DNA from: Dechloromonas sp. Dech2017 | GTDB taxonomy: Bacteria > Pseudomonadota > Gammaproteobacteria > Burkholderiales > Rhodocyclaceae | Assembly: GCA_009469585.1 (NCBI GenBank) | Contig: SSXW01000003.1 | Coordinates: 62,001-126,000, forward strand | Direction of reading: 5' to 3' | Length of the DNA stretch: 64,000 nt | Shown here: piece by piece, positions 8,766-18,751 of the stretch | Position numbering within the stretch: the first letter of the stretch is position 1 | Layout: each line of letters opens with the position of its first letter | The notes under the pieces: model-generated | Databases searched by the model: none | Seen by the model: the letters and a program-made list of their open reading frames with translations, nothing else | What the model was told of the DNA's origin: nothing | Made by a program: the position numbers and the translations under genes

Positions 8766-9344
8766 ATGATCGGACGCCTGACCGGAACCCTGGCCGAAAA
8801 GAACCCGCCGCAGATCGTCCTCGACGTGAACGGCGTCGGTTACGAGATCGACGTGCCGATGAGCACCTTCTACAACCTGCCGGCGCCCGGCGAGAAAACG
8901 AAGCTGCTGACCCATTTCGCGGTGCGCGAGGACGGCCATTTTCTCTACGGTTTCCTGAGCGAGGCCGAGCGTTTCGCCTTCCGCCAGCTGCTCAAGGTTT
9001 CCGGCATCGGCGCCCGTACCGCGCTGGCCGTGCTCTCCGGGCTGTCGGTCGGCGACCTGGCGGCGGCCGTGGCGCAGCAGGAACTCGGTCGGCTGATCAA
9101 GATTCCCGGCATCGGCAAGAAGACTGCCGAGCGCCTGCTCCTCGAACTGAAGGGCAAGCTCGCCGAAACCACCGGCGTGGCATTGCCGGCGGCCGCCGAC
9201 GACGCCCGCTCGGACATCGCCAACGCGCTGCTGGCGCTGGGCTACAACGAGAAGGAGGCGACGGCGGCGATGAAACAGCTGGCGGCCGATGTCGGCACGT
9301 CCGACGGCATCCGCCAGGCCCTCAAGCTGCTGTCCAAGGTCTGA
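8766..9344 (+). CDS. ruvA: Holliday junction branch-migration protein RuvA
   Basis: 192 residues with the full three-domain layout: an N-terminal OB-fold ([15 protein letters not shown]), tandem helix-hairpin-helix motifs ([16 protein letters not shown] and [16 protein letters not shown]) and the C-terminal RuvB-contact domain after an alanine-rich linker. Its stop overlaps the next start by one base. Confidence 0.96.
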   Translation: MIGRLTGTLAEKNPPQIVLDVNGVGYEIDVPMSTFYNLPAPGEKTKLLTHFAVREDGHFLYGFLSEAERFAFRQLLKVSGIGARTALAVLSGLSVGDLAAAVAQQELGRLIKIPGIGKKTAERLLLELKGKLAETTGVALPAAADDARSDIANALLALGYNEKEATAAMKQLAADVGTSDGIRQALKLLSKV

Positions 9345-10395
9345 TGTTCAGCGAAGACAATCCCAAGCGACTGGCCCAGGTGGCGCTGGTCGTCCTCCTC
9401 ATCATCGGCTGCCTGGCGGTGCTGTGGCCGATGCTGGGCGCCATCCTGTTTTCCTTCGTGCTGTGGATCTGCACCTGGGATTTCTATTCTGACCGCGTGC
9501 TGCCCCGCCTCGGCGGCCGCCACGGGTTGGGGGCGAGCCTGATGACGCTGTCGCTGGTGCTGGTCATCCTGCTCCCCATGGTCTTTCTCGCCACCTCGCT
9601 GGGGCGCGGCGCCGACGACCTGATCGGCTTCGTCAAGCCCTACCTGGAGCAAGGCCTGCCCCTGACCCCGCCGGCCTTGTTCGACATGGTGCCCTTCTTC
9701 AGCGGCAACCTGAAGCAGTGGTGGCTGGAGATCGCCAGCGACCGCGACGAACTGAACGAGCTGATCAAGCAGGCGCTGGGGCCGGCCCGCCAGCTGCTCA
9801 TCGCGCTCGGCGGCATCGCCGCCAACGGCCTGCTGCAGCTGGTCCTCACCCTCTTCGTGCTGTTCTTCCTCTACCGCGACGGGTCGCGGCTGGCCACGGC
9901 GCTGCGCACGGCGGCCTTCAAGCTGGGCGGCGAACTGGGCCAGCACATGCTCGACAAGACGCGCGGCACGGTGATCGGCGTCATGCTCGGCATCGTCGGC
10001 ACGGCGGCGGCCCAGGGCACGGTGGCGATGATCGGCTTCCTGGTCGCCGGCGTGCCGGGCGCCGTGCTGCTCGGCTTTGCCATCTTCTTCCTGTCCATGG
10101 TGCCGGTCGGCCCGCCCCTGGTCTGGGGCGGCGTTGCCGTCTGGCTCTACGCCGAGGGGCAGACCGGCTGGGCGGTGTTCATGGTGCTGTACGGCCTGTT
10201 CATCATCAGCAGCATCGACAATTTCCTGAAACCGGTGCTGATGGCGCGGGGCAGCGGCATTTCCATCCTGCTCATCGCGCTCGGCGTACTCGGCGGCATT
10301 TTCGTCTTCGGCTTCATCGGCATCTTCCTCGGCCCAGTGCTGCTGGCCCTGGGCGAGATGCTGTTCAAGCGGTGGACGCGCGACGAGGTGGCGGC

Positions 10396-10399
<4 letters not shown>
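9344..10399 (+). CDS. AI-2E family transporter (PerM/YdiK type)
   Basis: 351 residues with about eight transmembrane helices, typical of the AI-2E/UPF0118 family: an N-terminal helix pair, a soluble middle part (about 95-150) and a C-terminal helix bundle with [16 protein letters not shown] and the closing [15 protein letters not shown]. The substrate is unknown; the family name comes from one autoinducer-2 exporter and some members are sodium/proton antiporters. It is wedged between ruvA and ruvB with start-stop overlaps on both sides, so it is translated as part of the recombination operon. Confidence 0.9.
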
Positions 10400-11460
<1,061 letters not shown>

Positions 11461-11580
11461 ACGGCCGAAAGCGGCGGCTTGCCGCGCCGGCCAGGGCCCG
11501 CTGCCCGCGCCTTTTCCCGGCCACCGGTCATCCGGCCCGGCTATGATGCGTTGATAATAAATTCCCCGCGGAGACCCTCC

Positions 11581-12954
11581 ATGCGCCATCACCTCATCGC
11601 CGGCCTGCTCGCCGTCTGTTCCGCCGCCAGCCACGCCTTCTGCGGCTTCTATGTCGGCAAGGCCGACGCCCAGCTGTTCAACGAGGCCTCGCAGGTCATC
11701 GTCGTCCGCGACGGCGACAAGACGGTGGTCAGCATGCTCAACGACTACCGCGGCGAGCTCAAGGAATTCGCCCTCGTCGTGCCGGTGCCGGCCGTGCTGC
11801 AGAAGGGCCAGATCAACGTCGGCGACCAGGCCACCTTCGCGCGCATCGACGCCTATTCGGCGCCCCGCCTGGCCGAGTACTACGATGGCAACCCCTGCGA
11901 CCGCCGCGTCCTCGAAATGCGCCGCGACGCCGTCGCCATGTCGGCCCCCGTCCCCGCCTCGGCCGCGCCGCAGTCGGCCAAGGCGCTCGGCGTCACCGTC
12001 GAGGCCAGCTACACGGTCGGCGAGTACGACATTGTGATCCTCTCCGCCACCCAGTCGGACGGGCTGGAAACCTGGCTCAGGCAAAGCGGCTACCGCATCC
12101 CGGCCCAGTCGGCCAAGGCGCTCGCCCCCTACATCCGCCAGAACATGAAATTCTTCGTCGCCCGGGTCAATCTGGCCGAGCAGGCCAAGACGGGCTTTCG
12201 CATGCTGCGCCCGCTGCAGTTCGCCTACGAGTCGGAAAAATTCATGCTGCCCATCCGCCTCGGCATGGCCAACGCCAACGGCCCGCAGGACCTGATCGCC
12301 TACCTGCTGACCAAGAACGGCCGGGTCGAGGCGAGCAACTACCGCACCGTCAAGCTGCCGGCCAACATGGATCTGCCGGTTTTCCTCAAGCAGGGCGACG
12401 AATTCCGCCATTTCTACAAGGCGATGTTCGCCGAACAGGCGAAAAAGGAAGGCCATCGCGTCGTATTCACCGAATATTTCTGGGACATGGGCTGGTGCGA
12501 CCCCTGCGCCGCCGACCCGCTGTCGCCGGAAGAACTGCGCAAGGCCGGCGTCTTCTGGATCGGCAAGGGCGCCGGCAGCCCGCAACCGGTGCCCCTGCCC
12601 GGCCGCCCGGGCCTCATGCCGCGCCCCATGCCGGGCGGCGGCGCCCAGCCGGTGATGCTGACCCGACTGCACGTCCGCTACACGCCGGAAACCTTCCCGG
12701 AAGACCTGATGTTCCAGGAAACCGGCGACCGCCAGAATTTCCAGACGCGCTACGTGCTGCGCCATCCGGCCAAGGTCGAGCCGAACGCCTGCCCGGAGGC
12801 CAAGCCCTATCTCGACGGCGTGCGCCAGCGCCAGGAGCAGGAGGCGCAGCAACTGGCGACGCTGACCGGCGGTGACATCAACGCCATCCGCAAAAAGCTC
12901 GACCTGCCGCCGGCGCCGCCCGCCAAGCCGTGGTGGGATGGCCTGTGGAAGTGA
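11581..12954 (+). CDS. DUF2330 protein, exported
   Basis: 457 residues. A short signal peptide (residues 1-20, ending SHA-FCGFYV) is followed directly by the conserved start of the DUF2330 family: a cysteine in FCGFYVGKADAQLFNEASQV and the FALVVPVPAV strand. A proline-rich stretch lies near residues 340-360 and an acidic/glutamine-rich tail ends KPWWDGLWK. The function is unknown. GGAG precedes the ATG at 11581. The next gene, an RnfD-like membrane protein, follows after 34 bases in the same direction, suggesting a pair. Confidence 0.85.
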   Translation: MRHHLIAGLLAVCSAASHAFCGFYVGKADAQLFNEASQVIVVRDGDKTVVSMLNDYRGELKEFALVVPVPAVLQKGQINVGDQATFARIDAYSAPRLAEYYDGNPCDRRVLEMRRDAVAMSAPVPASAAPQSAKALGVTVEASYTVGEYDIVILSATQSDGLETWLRQSGYRIPAQSAKALAPYIRQNMKFFVARVNLAEQAKTGFRMLRPLQFAYESEKFMLPIRLGMANANGPQDLIAYLLTKNGRVEASNYRTVKLPANMDLPVFLKQGDEFRHFYKAMFAEQAKKEGHRVVFTEYFWDMGWCDPCAADPLSPEELRKAGVFWIGKGAGSPQPVPLPGRPGLMPRPMPGGGAQPVMLTRLHVRYTPETFPEDLMFQETGDRQNFQTRYVLRHPAKVEPNACPEAKPYLDGVRQRQEQEAQQLATLTGGDINAIRKKLDLPPAPPAKPWWDGLWK

Positions 12955-12988
12955 GCGCCCGCCCCTCTTGCGCTGACCGGGGAGGGGC

Positions 12989-13834
12989 GTGAAGGCGCAA
13001 CCCGACGCCCGGCTGTTCCAGATCGGCTTCCAGGCGGCGCTGCTCACCGCCGGCGTGCTGCTCCGCGATTTCAGCCTGCTGCCGCTGCAGATGGCGCTGG
13101 CCCTGGCCGCGGCGGCGGCCACCCAGGCCTGCTGGCTGCGCGCCCTGCGGCTGGCGAACGTTGGCTACCTGAGCCCGCTGATCACCGGCTTCGGCCTGTC
13201 GCTGCTGCTGCGCGCCGATACGCTGTGGGTGCATCCGCTGGTCGCCGCGCTGGCGATCAGCGGCAAGTTCCTGATCCGGGTGCGCGGCAAGCATGTCTTC
13301 AACCCGGCCAATTTCGGCATCGGCGTCGCCCTGCTGGCGCTGCCCGGGACCTGGGTGTCGCCTGGCCAGTGGGGCAACGATCTCGGCCTGGCCGTCTGGC
13401 TGATCGGCCTCGGGGCGCTGGTCGCCCGGCGGGCCAGCCGCGACGACGCGGCGTTTTTGTTTTTGGCCACTTTTTTGGCGTTGACCGCAGCCAGGTTGTG
13501 GCAGCTCGGCCACAGCCCGCTCCGCCTGTGGGAAATCCTCTCTCACCAGGCGCTCAACGGCGGCCTGCTGCTCTTCGCCTTCTTCATGATCTCCGACCCG
13601 ATGAGCTTGCCCGACCGGCCGCTGGCCCGCCGCCTGCACGTCGTGCTGGTCGCCGTTTTCGCCTTCGCCTGGCAGTTTTTCCACTACCGGCCGCACGGGG
13701 CGCTGTGGGGGCTTTTATGCCTGGCGCCGCTCGTCCCGCTGTGGGATTTCCTGCTCCCCGGCCAGCGCCACAATTGGCGTGGAAACAGATCGTTACACAA
13801 CAATGTTGCGGCGCAAGGTAAAATCCCGGGATGA
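12989..13834 (+). CDS. RnfD/NqrB-like integral membrane protein
   Basis: 281 residues with about nine transmembrane helices. FNPANFGIGVALLALPG and MISDPMSLPDRPLARRLHVV correspond to conserved segments of the NQR2/RnfD/RnfE family, which carry flavin in sodium- or proton-pumping redox complexes. No other rnf or nqr subunit is nearby, so this is an orphan member paired with DUF2330. A copy of the dispersed element encodes part of one helix (FLFLATFLALTAA). It overlaps ybgC by four bases. Confidence 0.75.
   Translation: MKAQPDARLFQIGFQAALLTAGVLLRDFSLLPLQMALALAAAAATQACWLRALRLANVGYLSPLITGFGLSLLLRADTLWVHPLVAALAISGKFLIRVRGKHVFNPANFGIGVALLALPGTWVSPGQWGNDLGLAVWLIGLGALVARRASRDDAAFLFLATFLALTAARLWQLGHSPLRLWEILSHQALNGGLLLFAFFMISDPMSLPDRPLARRLHVVLVAVFAFAWQFFHYRPHGALWGLLCLAPLVPLWDFLLPGQRHNWRGNRSLHNNVAAQGKIPG
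13452..13492 (-). repeat. Dispersed 38-bp element, copy 6 (inside RnfD-like gene)
   Basis: Antisense copy with full core GCTGCGGTCAAC and three strong A-tracts on the minus strand. In the gene it reads FLFLATFLALTAA within a membrane helix. Confidence 0.85.
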
Positions 13835-14253
13835 AATTTGCGCCAAATCCGAACGCCTTTTCCATCCCCGTCCGTGTCTATTACGAAGACACCGATGCTG
13901 GCGGCGTCGTCTATTACGCCAACTACCTGAAATTCTTCGAGCGCTGCCGCACCGAGTGGATGCGTTTCGCCGGCCACGACCAGTCGGCGCTGGCCAGCGA
14001 TGCCGGCATCGGCTTCGTGGCCCGCAAGGCGAGCTGCGAATATCTGAAGCCGGCCCGCCTCGACGACGAATTGAGCGTCGGCCTCGAAGTCGAGAAACTG
14101 ACCCGCGTCCGCGTCGTCTTCCGCCAGCACGTGCGCCGCGGCGACGTCGAACTGGTCACCGGCACCGTCGAGATCGCCTGCGTCGACATGGCCACCATGA
14201 AGCCGGCCGCCATCCCCGATTTTCTGTACTCCAAGCTGGAAGCGCTTAAATGA
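13831..14253 (+). CDS. ybgC: Tol-Pal system acyl-CoA thioesterase YbgC
   Basis: 140 residues in a hotdog fold. The family signature VYYEDTDAGGVVYYANYLKF (about residues 13-32) carries the active-site aspartate. It hydrolyses acyl-CoA and is the usual first gene of tol-pal operons. The start overlaps the upstream RnfD-like stop (ATGA), and its own stop overlaps tolQ. Confidence 0.94.
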   Translation: MKFAPNPNAFSIPVRVYYEDTDAGGVVYYANYLKFFERCRTEWMRFAGHDQSALASDAGIGFVARKASCEYLKPARLDDELSVGLEVEKLTRVRVVFRQHVRRGDVELVTGTVEIACVDMATMKPAAIPDFLYSKLEALK

Positions 14254-14927
14254 ACGTCACCCAGGATCTCTCCATCCTCCACCTGATTCTCGAGGCCAGC
14301 GCCGTCGTCCAGGCCGTCATGGCCCTGCTCGCCGGCGTTTCCTTCATGTCCTGGTACTACATTTTCATGAAATGGTTCACGGTCAAGCTGGCCCGCCAGA
14401 AGACCGACAGCTTCGAGCGCGATTTCTGGTCGGGCGGCGACCTCAACAAGCTGTTCGACAGCGCGGTCAGCGACCGCCACCACGCCGGCTCGATGGAGCG
14501 CATCTTCGAATCGGGCTTCCGCGAATTCACCAAGCTCAAGGGCCAGAAGAATTTCGACTCCAAGGACACCGTCGACGGCTCGCGCCGCGCCATGCGCGCC
14601 ACCTACCAGCGCGAGATGGACAGCCTGGAATCCCACCTCGCCTTCCTCGCCTCGGTCGGCTCGGTATCGCCCTACATCGGCCTGTTCGGCACGGTGTGGG
14701 GCATCATGCACGCCTTCCGCGGGCTCTCCAACGTCGGCCAGGCGACCCTCGCCTCGGTCGCCCCGGGCATCGCCGAAGCGCTGGTCGCCACCGCCATCGG
14801 CCTCTTCGCGGCGATTCCGGCGGTGCTCGCCTACAACCGCTTCTCGCACGACATCGACCGCCTGGCGACGCGCTACGAAAGCTTCATGGAAGAGTTCTCC
14901 AACATCCTCCAGCGCCAGGTGCGTTAA
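14250..14927 (+). CDS. tolQ: Tol-Pal inner-membrane proton channel TolQ
   Basis: 225 residues with three transmembrane helices: near the N-terminus (about 20-45), about 135-160 and about 170-195. The family motif SVGSVSPYIGLFGTVWGIMH lies in the second. With TolR it uses the proton gradient to energise TolA during outer-membrane constriction. It starts inside the ybgC stop and ends three bases before tolR. Confidence 0.96.
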   Translation: MNVTQDLSILHLILEASAVVQAVMALLAGVSFMSWYYIFMKWFTVKLARQKTDSFERDFWSGGDLNKLFDSAVSDRHHAGSMERIFESGFREFTKLKGQKNFDSKDTVDGSRRAMRATYQREMDSLESHLAFLASVGSVSPYIGLFGTVWGIMHAFRGLSNVGQATLASVAPGIAEALVATAIGLFAAIPAVLAYNRFSHDIDRLATRYESFMEEFSNILQRQVR

Positions 14928-14930
14928 GCC

Positions 14931-15338
14931 ATGCGCCAGCGCCGCCTGAAAAACGAGATCAACGTCGTCCCCTACATCGACGTCATGCTGGTGCTGCTCG
15001 TCATCTTCATGGTGGCGACGCCGATGATGACGACCGGCTCGGTCGACCTGCCGACTTCCGGCACGGCGCCGCAGAAGCCGGACAAGTACGTCAAGGTCGA
15101 AATCGGCAGCGACGGCGGGCTGACCGTCTATGACAGCAACGGCAAGGAAAAGAAGATCGGCGGCCTGAAGAATCTCAAGGGTGAACTCGATTCGCTCAAG
15201 AAGGGCGATGACAAGCTGGCTGTGCTGATCGCCGGCGACAAGGAAACCCAGTACAAGAACGTCATCGAGGTGCTGGACGAGGTCAAGCGCCTCGGTTTCG
15301 ACAAGGTCGGCCTGGAAACGGCCATCAAGCAGCGCTGA
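14931..15338 (+). CDS. tolR: Tol-Pal inner-membrane protein TolR
   Basis: 135 residues. A short cytoplasmic segment is followed by one transmembrane helix with the proton-carrying aspartate in [17 protein letters not shown] (about 11-27) and then a periplasmic domain ending [11 protein letters not shown]. It is an ExbD homologue. Its stop overlaps the tolA start by one base. Confidence 0.96.
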   Translation: MRQRRLKNEINVVPYIDVMLVLLVIFMVATPMMTTGSVDLPTSGTAPQKPDKYVKVEIGSDGGLTVYDSNGKEKKIGGLKNLKGELDSLKKGDDKLAVLIAGDKETQYKNVIEVLDEVKRLGFDKVGLETAIKQR

Positions 15339-16144
15339 TGATCCTCGAGCGTCCCGCCGAGCCTGGCAAGAAATACGCCCTGACCTTCACCATCCTGGTG
15401 CACTTCGGGCTGGTCGCCGTGCTCTTTCTCGGCGTCCAGTGGAAGCGCAGCCAGCCCGAGGTGATGGAGGTCGAACTGTGGTCGGCCCAGCCCAGGCAGG
15501 CGACCAGCCTGCCGCCCCCGCCGCCGCCGGTGGCCAAACCGGAACCGAAGCCGGAACCGAAACCCGAGCCCAAGCCGGTTCCCAAGGTCGAGCCCAAGCC
15601 CGAGCCGCCCAAGAAGCCGGATATCGCGATCAAGGAAGAAAAGAAAAAGCCGGAGCCGAAGAAACCCGAGCCGCCCAAGCCGGAACCCAAGCCCGAGCCG
15701 AAAAAACCGGAACCGAAGAAGCCGGAGGCCAAGCCCGAACCGAAACCGCCGGTCGATCCGTTCAAGGAAGTGCTCGAGCGTGAGGAACGCAACCGCCAGG
15801 CCCAGGAAACCCAGAAGCGGCTGGCCGCGCTGGCCGATGCCGAGCAGCGCGCCTCGGCCAGCAAGCGCGGCCTGGCCGACTATGCCAACAAGATCCGCCT
15901 GCGCGTCAAGAGCAACCTGACCCTACCGCCCGGCATCCAGGGCAATCCGGAAGCGGTGTTCGAGATCAACCAGTTGCCCACCGGCGAGGTGCTCGACCTG
16001 CGTCTCAAGCGCAGCAGCGGCAACCCGGCGCTCGATGCGGCCATCGAACGCGCCATCCGCAAATCCTCGCCGCTGCCCAAGCCGGACAACCCGGCCGACT
16101 TCAAGCGCGAGCTGGAAATCAAATACAAGCCGTTTGAAGAGTAA
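15338..16144 (+). CDS. tolA: Tol-Pal energy transducer TolA
   Basis: 268 residues. One N-terminal transmembrane helix (about 13-30) is followed by a long proline/lysine/glutamate repeat (about 65-140, units such as KPEPKKPEPK) and a C-terminal TonB-like domain (about 180-268, GEVLDLRLKRSSGNPALDAA). It spans the periplasm from TolQR to TolB/Pal. The repeat is PKPE-rich, like TonB, rather than the helical alanine/lysine repeat of E. coli TolA. It is shorter than the enterobacterial protein (about 420). Confidence 0.94.
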   Translation: MILERPAEPGKKYALTFTILVHFGLVAVLFLGVQWKRSQPEVMEVELWSAQPRQATSLPPPPPPVAKPEPKPEPKPEPKPVPKVEPKPEPPKKPDIAIKEEKKKPEPKKPEPPKPEPKPEPKKPEPKKPEAKPEPKPPVDPFKEVLEREERNRQAQETQKRLAALADAEQRASASKRGLADYANKIRLRVKSNLTLPPGIQGNPEAVFEINQLPTGEVLDLRLKRSSGNPALDAAIERAIRKSSPLPKPDNPADFKRELEIKYKPFEE

Positions 16145-16166
16145 AATCAACCGGAATCTGGAGAAT

Positions 16167-17447
16167 ATGAACGCAATGTCCCGCATTTCACGTCGAATTT
16201 TTGTCGCTTTTTGCCTGTTGACCGCAGCGCTCGCCCAGGCCCAGCTATCGATCGAGATCACCGGCGCCGGCGCCAACCGCATCCCGGTTACCATCGTCGA
16301 TTTCCCCGGCGACCCGGCCGCCTCGCGCATCATCACCGCCACCGTGCGCGCCGACCTCGAGCGCAGCGGCCTGTTCCGGCTGGTGGACAACGCCAGCCAG
16401 GCCTTCGACGAGAACGCCGCCGTTCCCTACGCCGACTGGAAGGCGCGCGGCGCCGACGCGCTCGCCGCCGGGAGCATCGCCCGCGCCGCGGACGGCCGCA
16501 TGGAAGCCCGCTTCCGCCTCTACGACACGCAGAAAATGGTGTCGCTGGGCGGCGCCGTGTACGTCACCAACAACACCCAGCTGCGCCTGGCCGGCCACCG
16601 CATCGCCGATTTCATCTACGAGAAGCTGACCGGCGAGAAGGGCGTCTTCTCGACGCGCATCGCCTACGTCGTCAAGTCGCGCGGCCAGTTCCTGCTGCAG
16701 ATCGCCGATTCGGACGGCCAGAACGCCGCCACCGCGCTGACCTCGAGCGAACCCATCATCTCGCCGGTATGGGCGCCGGACGGCGCTCGCCTGGCCTACG
16801 TCTCCTTCGAGAAGAAAAAGCCGGTCATCTACGTCCATTCCCTGGCCTCCGGCCAGCGCCACATCGTCGCCAACTTCAAGGGCTCCAACTCGGCCCCGGC
16901 CTGGTCGCCGGACGGCAGCAAGCTGGCCGTCGTCCTCTCCAAGGACGGCAATTCCCAGATCTACGCGGTCAACGCCGACGGCAGCGGCCTGCGCCGCCTG
17001 ATCCAGTCGCCCGGCATCGACACCGAGCCGCGCTATTCGCCGGACGGCAGCAGCATCTTCTTCACCTCGGACCGCGGCGGCAGCCCGCAGATCTACCAGG
17101 CCAGCGCCAGCGGCAGCGATGCCCGGCGGGTCACCTTCGAGGGCAGCTACAACGTCTCGCCCCGGCCGTCGCCGGACGGCAAGAGCCTGACCTTCATCAC
17201 CCGCCGCGAAGGCCGCTTCCAGCTCGCCGTGATGGACCTGGCCAGCCGCCAGACCCAGGTGGTGAGCGATTCCTACAAGGACGAATCCCCGAGTTTCGCA
17301 CCCAATAGCCGCATGATCCTGATCGCCACTGAACTCGGCGGGCGCGGCGTACTATCGGCTGTCTCCAGCGATGGCAGGATCAAACAACGCCTCTCGGTGG
17401 CCGCCGGCGATGTCCGCGAGCCCGCCTGGGGCCCTTACTTTCAATAA
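16167..17447 (+). CDS. tolB: Tol-Pal periplasmic beta-propeller TolB
   Basis: 426 residues: a signal peptide (1-26), an N-terminal domain with IEITGAGANRIPVTIVDF, then a six-bladed propeller with repeated SPDG units (SPVWAPDG, SAPAWSPDGSKLAVV, EPRYSPDGSSIFF, SPRPSPDGKSL). The start at 16167 has GGAG five bases upstream. Most of the signal peptide core (IFVAFCLLTAALAQA) is encoded by an antisense copy of the dispersed element. Confidence 0.96.
   Translation: MNAMSRISRRIFVAFCLLTAALAQAQLSIEITGAGANRIPVTIVDFPGDPAASRIITATVRADLERSGLFRLVDNASQAFDENAAVPYADWKARGADALAAGSIARAADGRMEARFRLYDTQKMVSLGGAVYVTNNTQLRLAGHRIADFIYEKLTGEKGVFSTRIAYVVKSRGQFLLQIADSDGQNAATALTSSEPIISPVWAPDGARLAYVSFEKKKPVIYVHSLASGQRHIVANFKGSNSAPAWSPDGSKLAVVLSKDGNSQIYAVNADGSGLRRLIQSPGIDTEPRYSPDGSSIFFTSDRGGSPQIYQASASGSDARRVTFEGSYNVSPRPSPDGKSLTFITRREGRFQLAVMDLASRQTQVVSDSYKDESPSFAPNSRMILIATELGGRGVLSAVSSDGRIKQRLSVAAGDVREPAWGPYFQ
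16194..16230 (-). repeat. Dispersed 38-bp element, copy 7 (in tolB signal peptide)
   Basis: Antisense copy with full core GCTGCGGTCAAC. Read in the tolB frame it gives RIFVAFCLLTAAL, the hydrophobic core of the signal peptide. Confidence 0.75.
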
Positions 17448-17465
17448 ACCATCCCGGAGTCATCT

Positions 17466-18011
17466 GTGAAAAAACTGCTTATCCCCGCCCTGCTGTCCGC
17501 CCTGCTCGTCGGTTGTTCCACCACCCCGCTGCCTGAAGACAGCGCCAACGCCCCGGTCGAGTCGCGCAGCGGCGCCGGCACCGGCGTCGCCTCGGTGACG
17601 GCCGGCGGCGTCGATGCCAACGGCCTGCCGCGCGAACTGACCGACCCGGCCAGCAAGCTGTCCAAGCGCAGCATCTACTTCGATCTCGACAAGTACGACG
17701 TCAAGGACGAGTACAAGGATCTGGTCGCCTCGCACGCCAAGTACCTGGGCGCCAACAAGGGCTTCAAGGTGCTGATCCAGGGCAATACCGACGAACGCGG
17801 CAGCCGCGAGTACAACCTCTCCCTCGGCCAGAAGCGTGCCGAATCGGTCAAGCGTTCGCTGACCCTGCTCGGCGTTTCCGAAGGCCAGATCGAATCGGTC
17901 AGCCTGGGTGAGGAAAAGCCGAAGAACGCCGGTCACGATGAAAGCGCCTGGGCCGAAAACCGCCGCGCCGACATCCTCTACCGCGCTGCTGACGGCCGCG
18001 GCGAGTTCTAA
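17466..18011 (+). CDS. pal: Peptidoglycan-associated lipoprotein Pal
   Basis: 181 residues starting with GTG. The lipobox LLVGC (cysteine at about residue 17) marks an outer-membrane lipoprotein. The C-terminal OmpA-like domain carries SIYFDLDKYDVKDEY and the peptidoglycan-binding segment GNTDERGSREYNLSLGQKRA. It anchors the outer membrane to the wall and contacts TolB. It follows tolB by 18 bases. Confidence 0.96.
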   Translation: MKKLLIPALLSALLVGCSTTPLPEDSANAPVESRSGAGTGVASVTAGGVDANGLPRELTDPASKLSKRSIYFDLDKYDVKDEYKDLVASHAKYLGANKGFKVLIQGNTDERGSREYNLSLGQKRAESVKRSLTLLGVSEGQIESVSLGEEKPKNAGHDESAWAENRRADILYRAADGRGEF

Positions 18012-18013
18012 GC

Positions 18014-18751
18014 ATGCGCCCGGTTCGAATCGCTCTTCTGCTTGCCGCCCTGGGTGCCGCACAGGCCCAGGCCGGCGTTTTCGACGACGAGGAAGCGCGT
18101 CGCCAGATCGCCGACCTGAAAATCAAGACGGAGGCGCGATTCGACCAGCAGGGCAGGGCCCAGTTGGATCTGGCCAGCCAGATCCAGCGCCAGGCCGAAG
18201 AAATCGCCCGCCTGCGCGGCCAGGTCGAAACGCTGAATTACGAGCTGGAAACCGCCAAGAAGCGCCAGCAGGATTTCTACCTCGATCTCGACACCCGCCT
18301 GCGCAAATTCGAGGCTGGTTCGGTCGCTGCTGCGGTCAACCCGGAAAACGGCCAAAATTCGAATGCCGCCGCCGACCCGGCCAAGGAAGGCCCGGAATAC
18401 GAAGCCGCCCTCAACCAGTTCAAGGCCGGCAAATACAAGGAAGCGGCGGCCAGTTTCGCAGCCTTCCTGCAGAAATACCCGGCCGGCTCGCTGGCCCCCA
18501 ACGCCCAGTACTGGCTGGGTAACGCCTGGTACGCTCAGCGCGACTGCAAGCGCGCCATCGAGGCCCAGGGCGTGGTGACCAGCAAGTACCCGGACAGCAA
18601 CAAGGCGCCCGAGGCCTGGCTGGCCATCGCCACCTGCCAGCAGGAATTGCGCAACGCCAAGGCCGCCCGCGAGGCGCTGGAAACGGTGATCAGCCGCTAC
18701 CCGTCGGCCCCGGCCGCCGAAACCGCACGCGAGCGCCTGAAGAAGAAATAA
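18014..18751 (+). CDS. cpoB: Cell division coordinator CpoB (YbgF)
   Basis: 245 residues: a signal peptide (about 1-20), an N-terminal coiled coil (about 25-95), a linker, then tetratricopeptide repeats (about 120-245, beginning EYEAALNQFKAGKYKEAA). It coordinates peptidoglycan synthesis with Tol-driven constriction. The linker between coiled coil and TPRs (AAAVNPENGQNSNAAAD) is a sense copy of the dispersed element. It lies two bases after pal. Confidence 0.94.
   Translation: MRPVRIALLLAALGAAQAQAGVFDDEEARRQIADLKIKTEARFDQQGRAQLDLASQIQRQAEEIARLRGQVETLNYELETAKKRQQDFYLDLDTRLRKFEAGSVAAAVNPENGQNSNAAADPAKEGPEYEAALNQFKAGKYKEAAASFAAFLQKYPAGSLAPNAQYWLGNAWYAQRDCKRAIEAQGVVTSKYPDSNKAPEAWLAIATCQQELRNAKAAREALETVISRYPSAPAAETARERLKKK
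18328..18365 (+). repeat. Dispersed 38-bp element, copy 8 (inside cpoB)
   Basis: Full core GCTGCGGTCAAC, then GGAAAACGGCCAAAATTC. Encodes AAVNPENGQNSN in the interdomain linker of CpoB. Confidence 0.85.

Noticed and set aside
15540-15760. Short tandem repeats in tolA, considered as a possible repeat array.
   Set aside because: They encode the proline/lysine/glutamate periplasmic spacer of TolA; there are no uniform spacers as in CRISPR.
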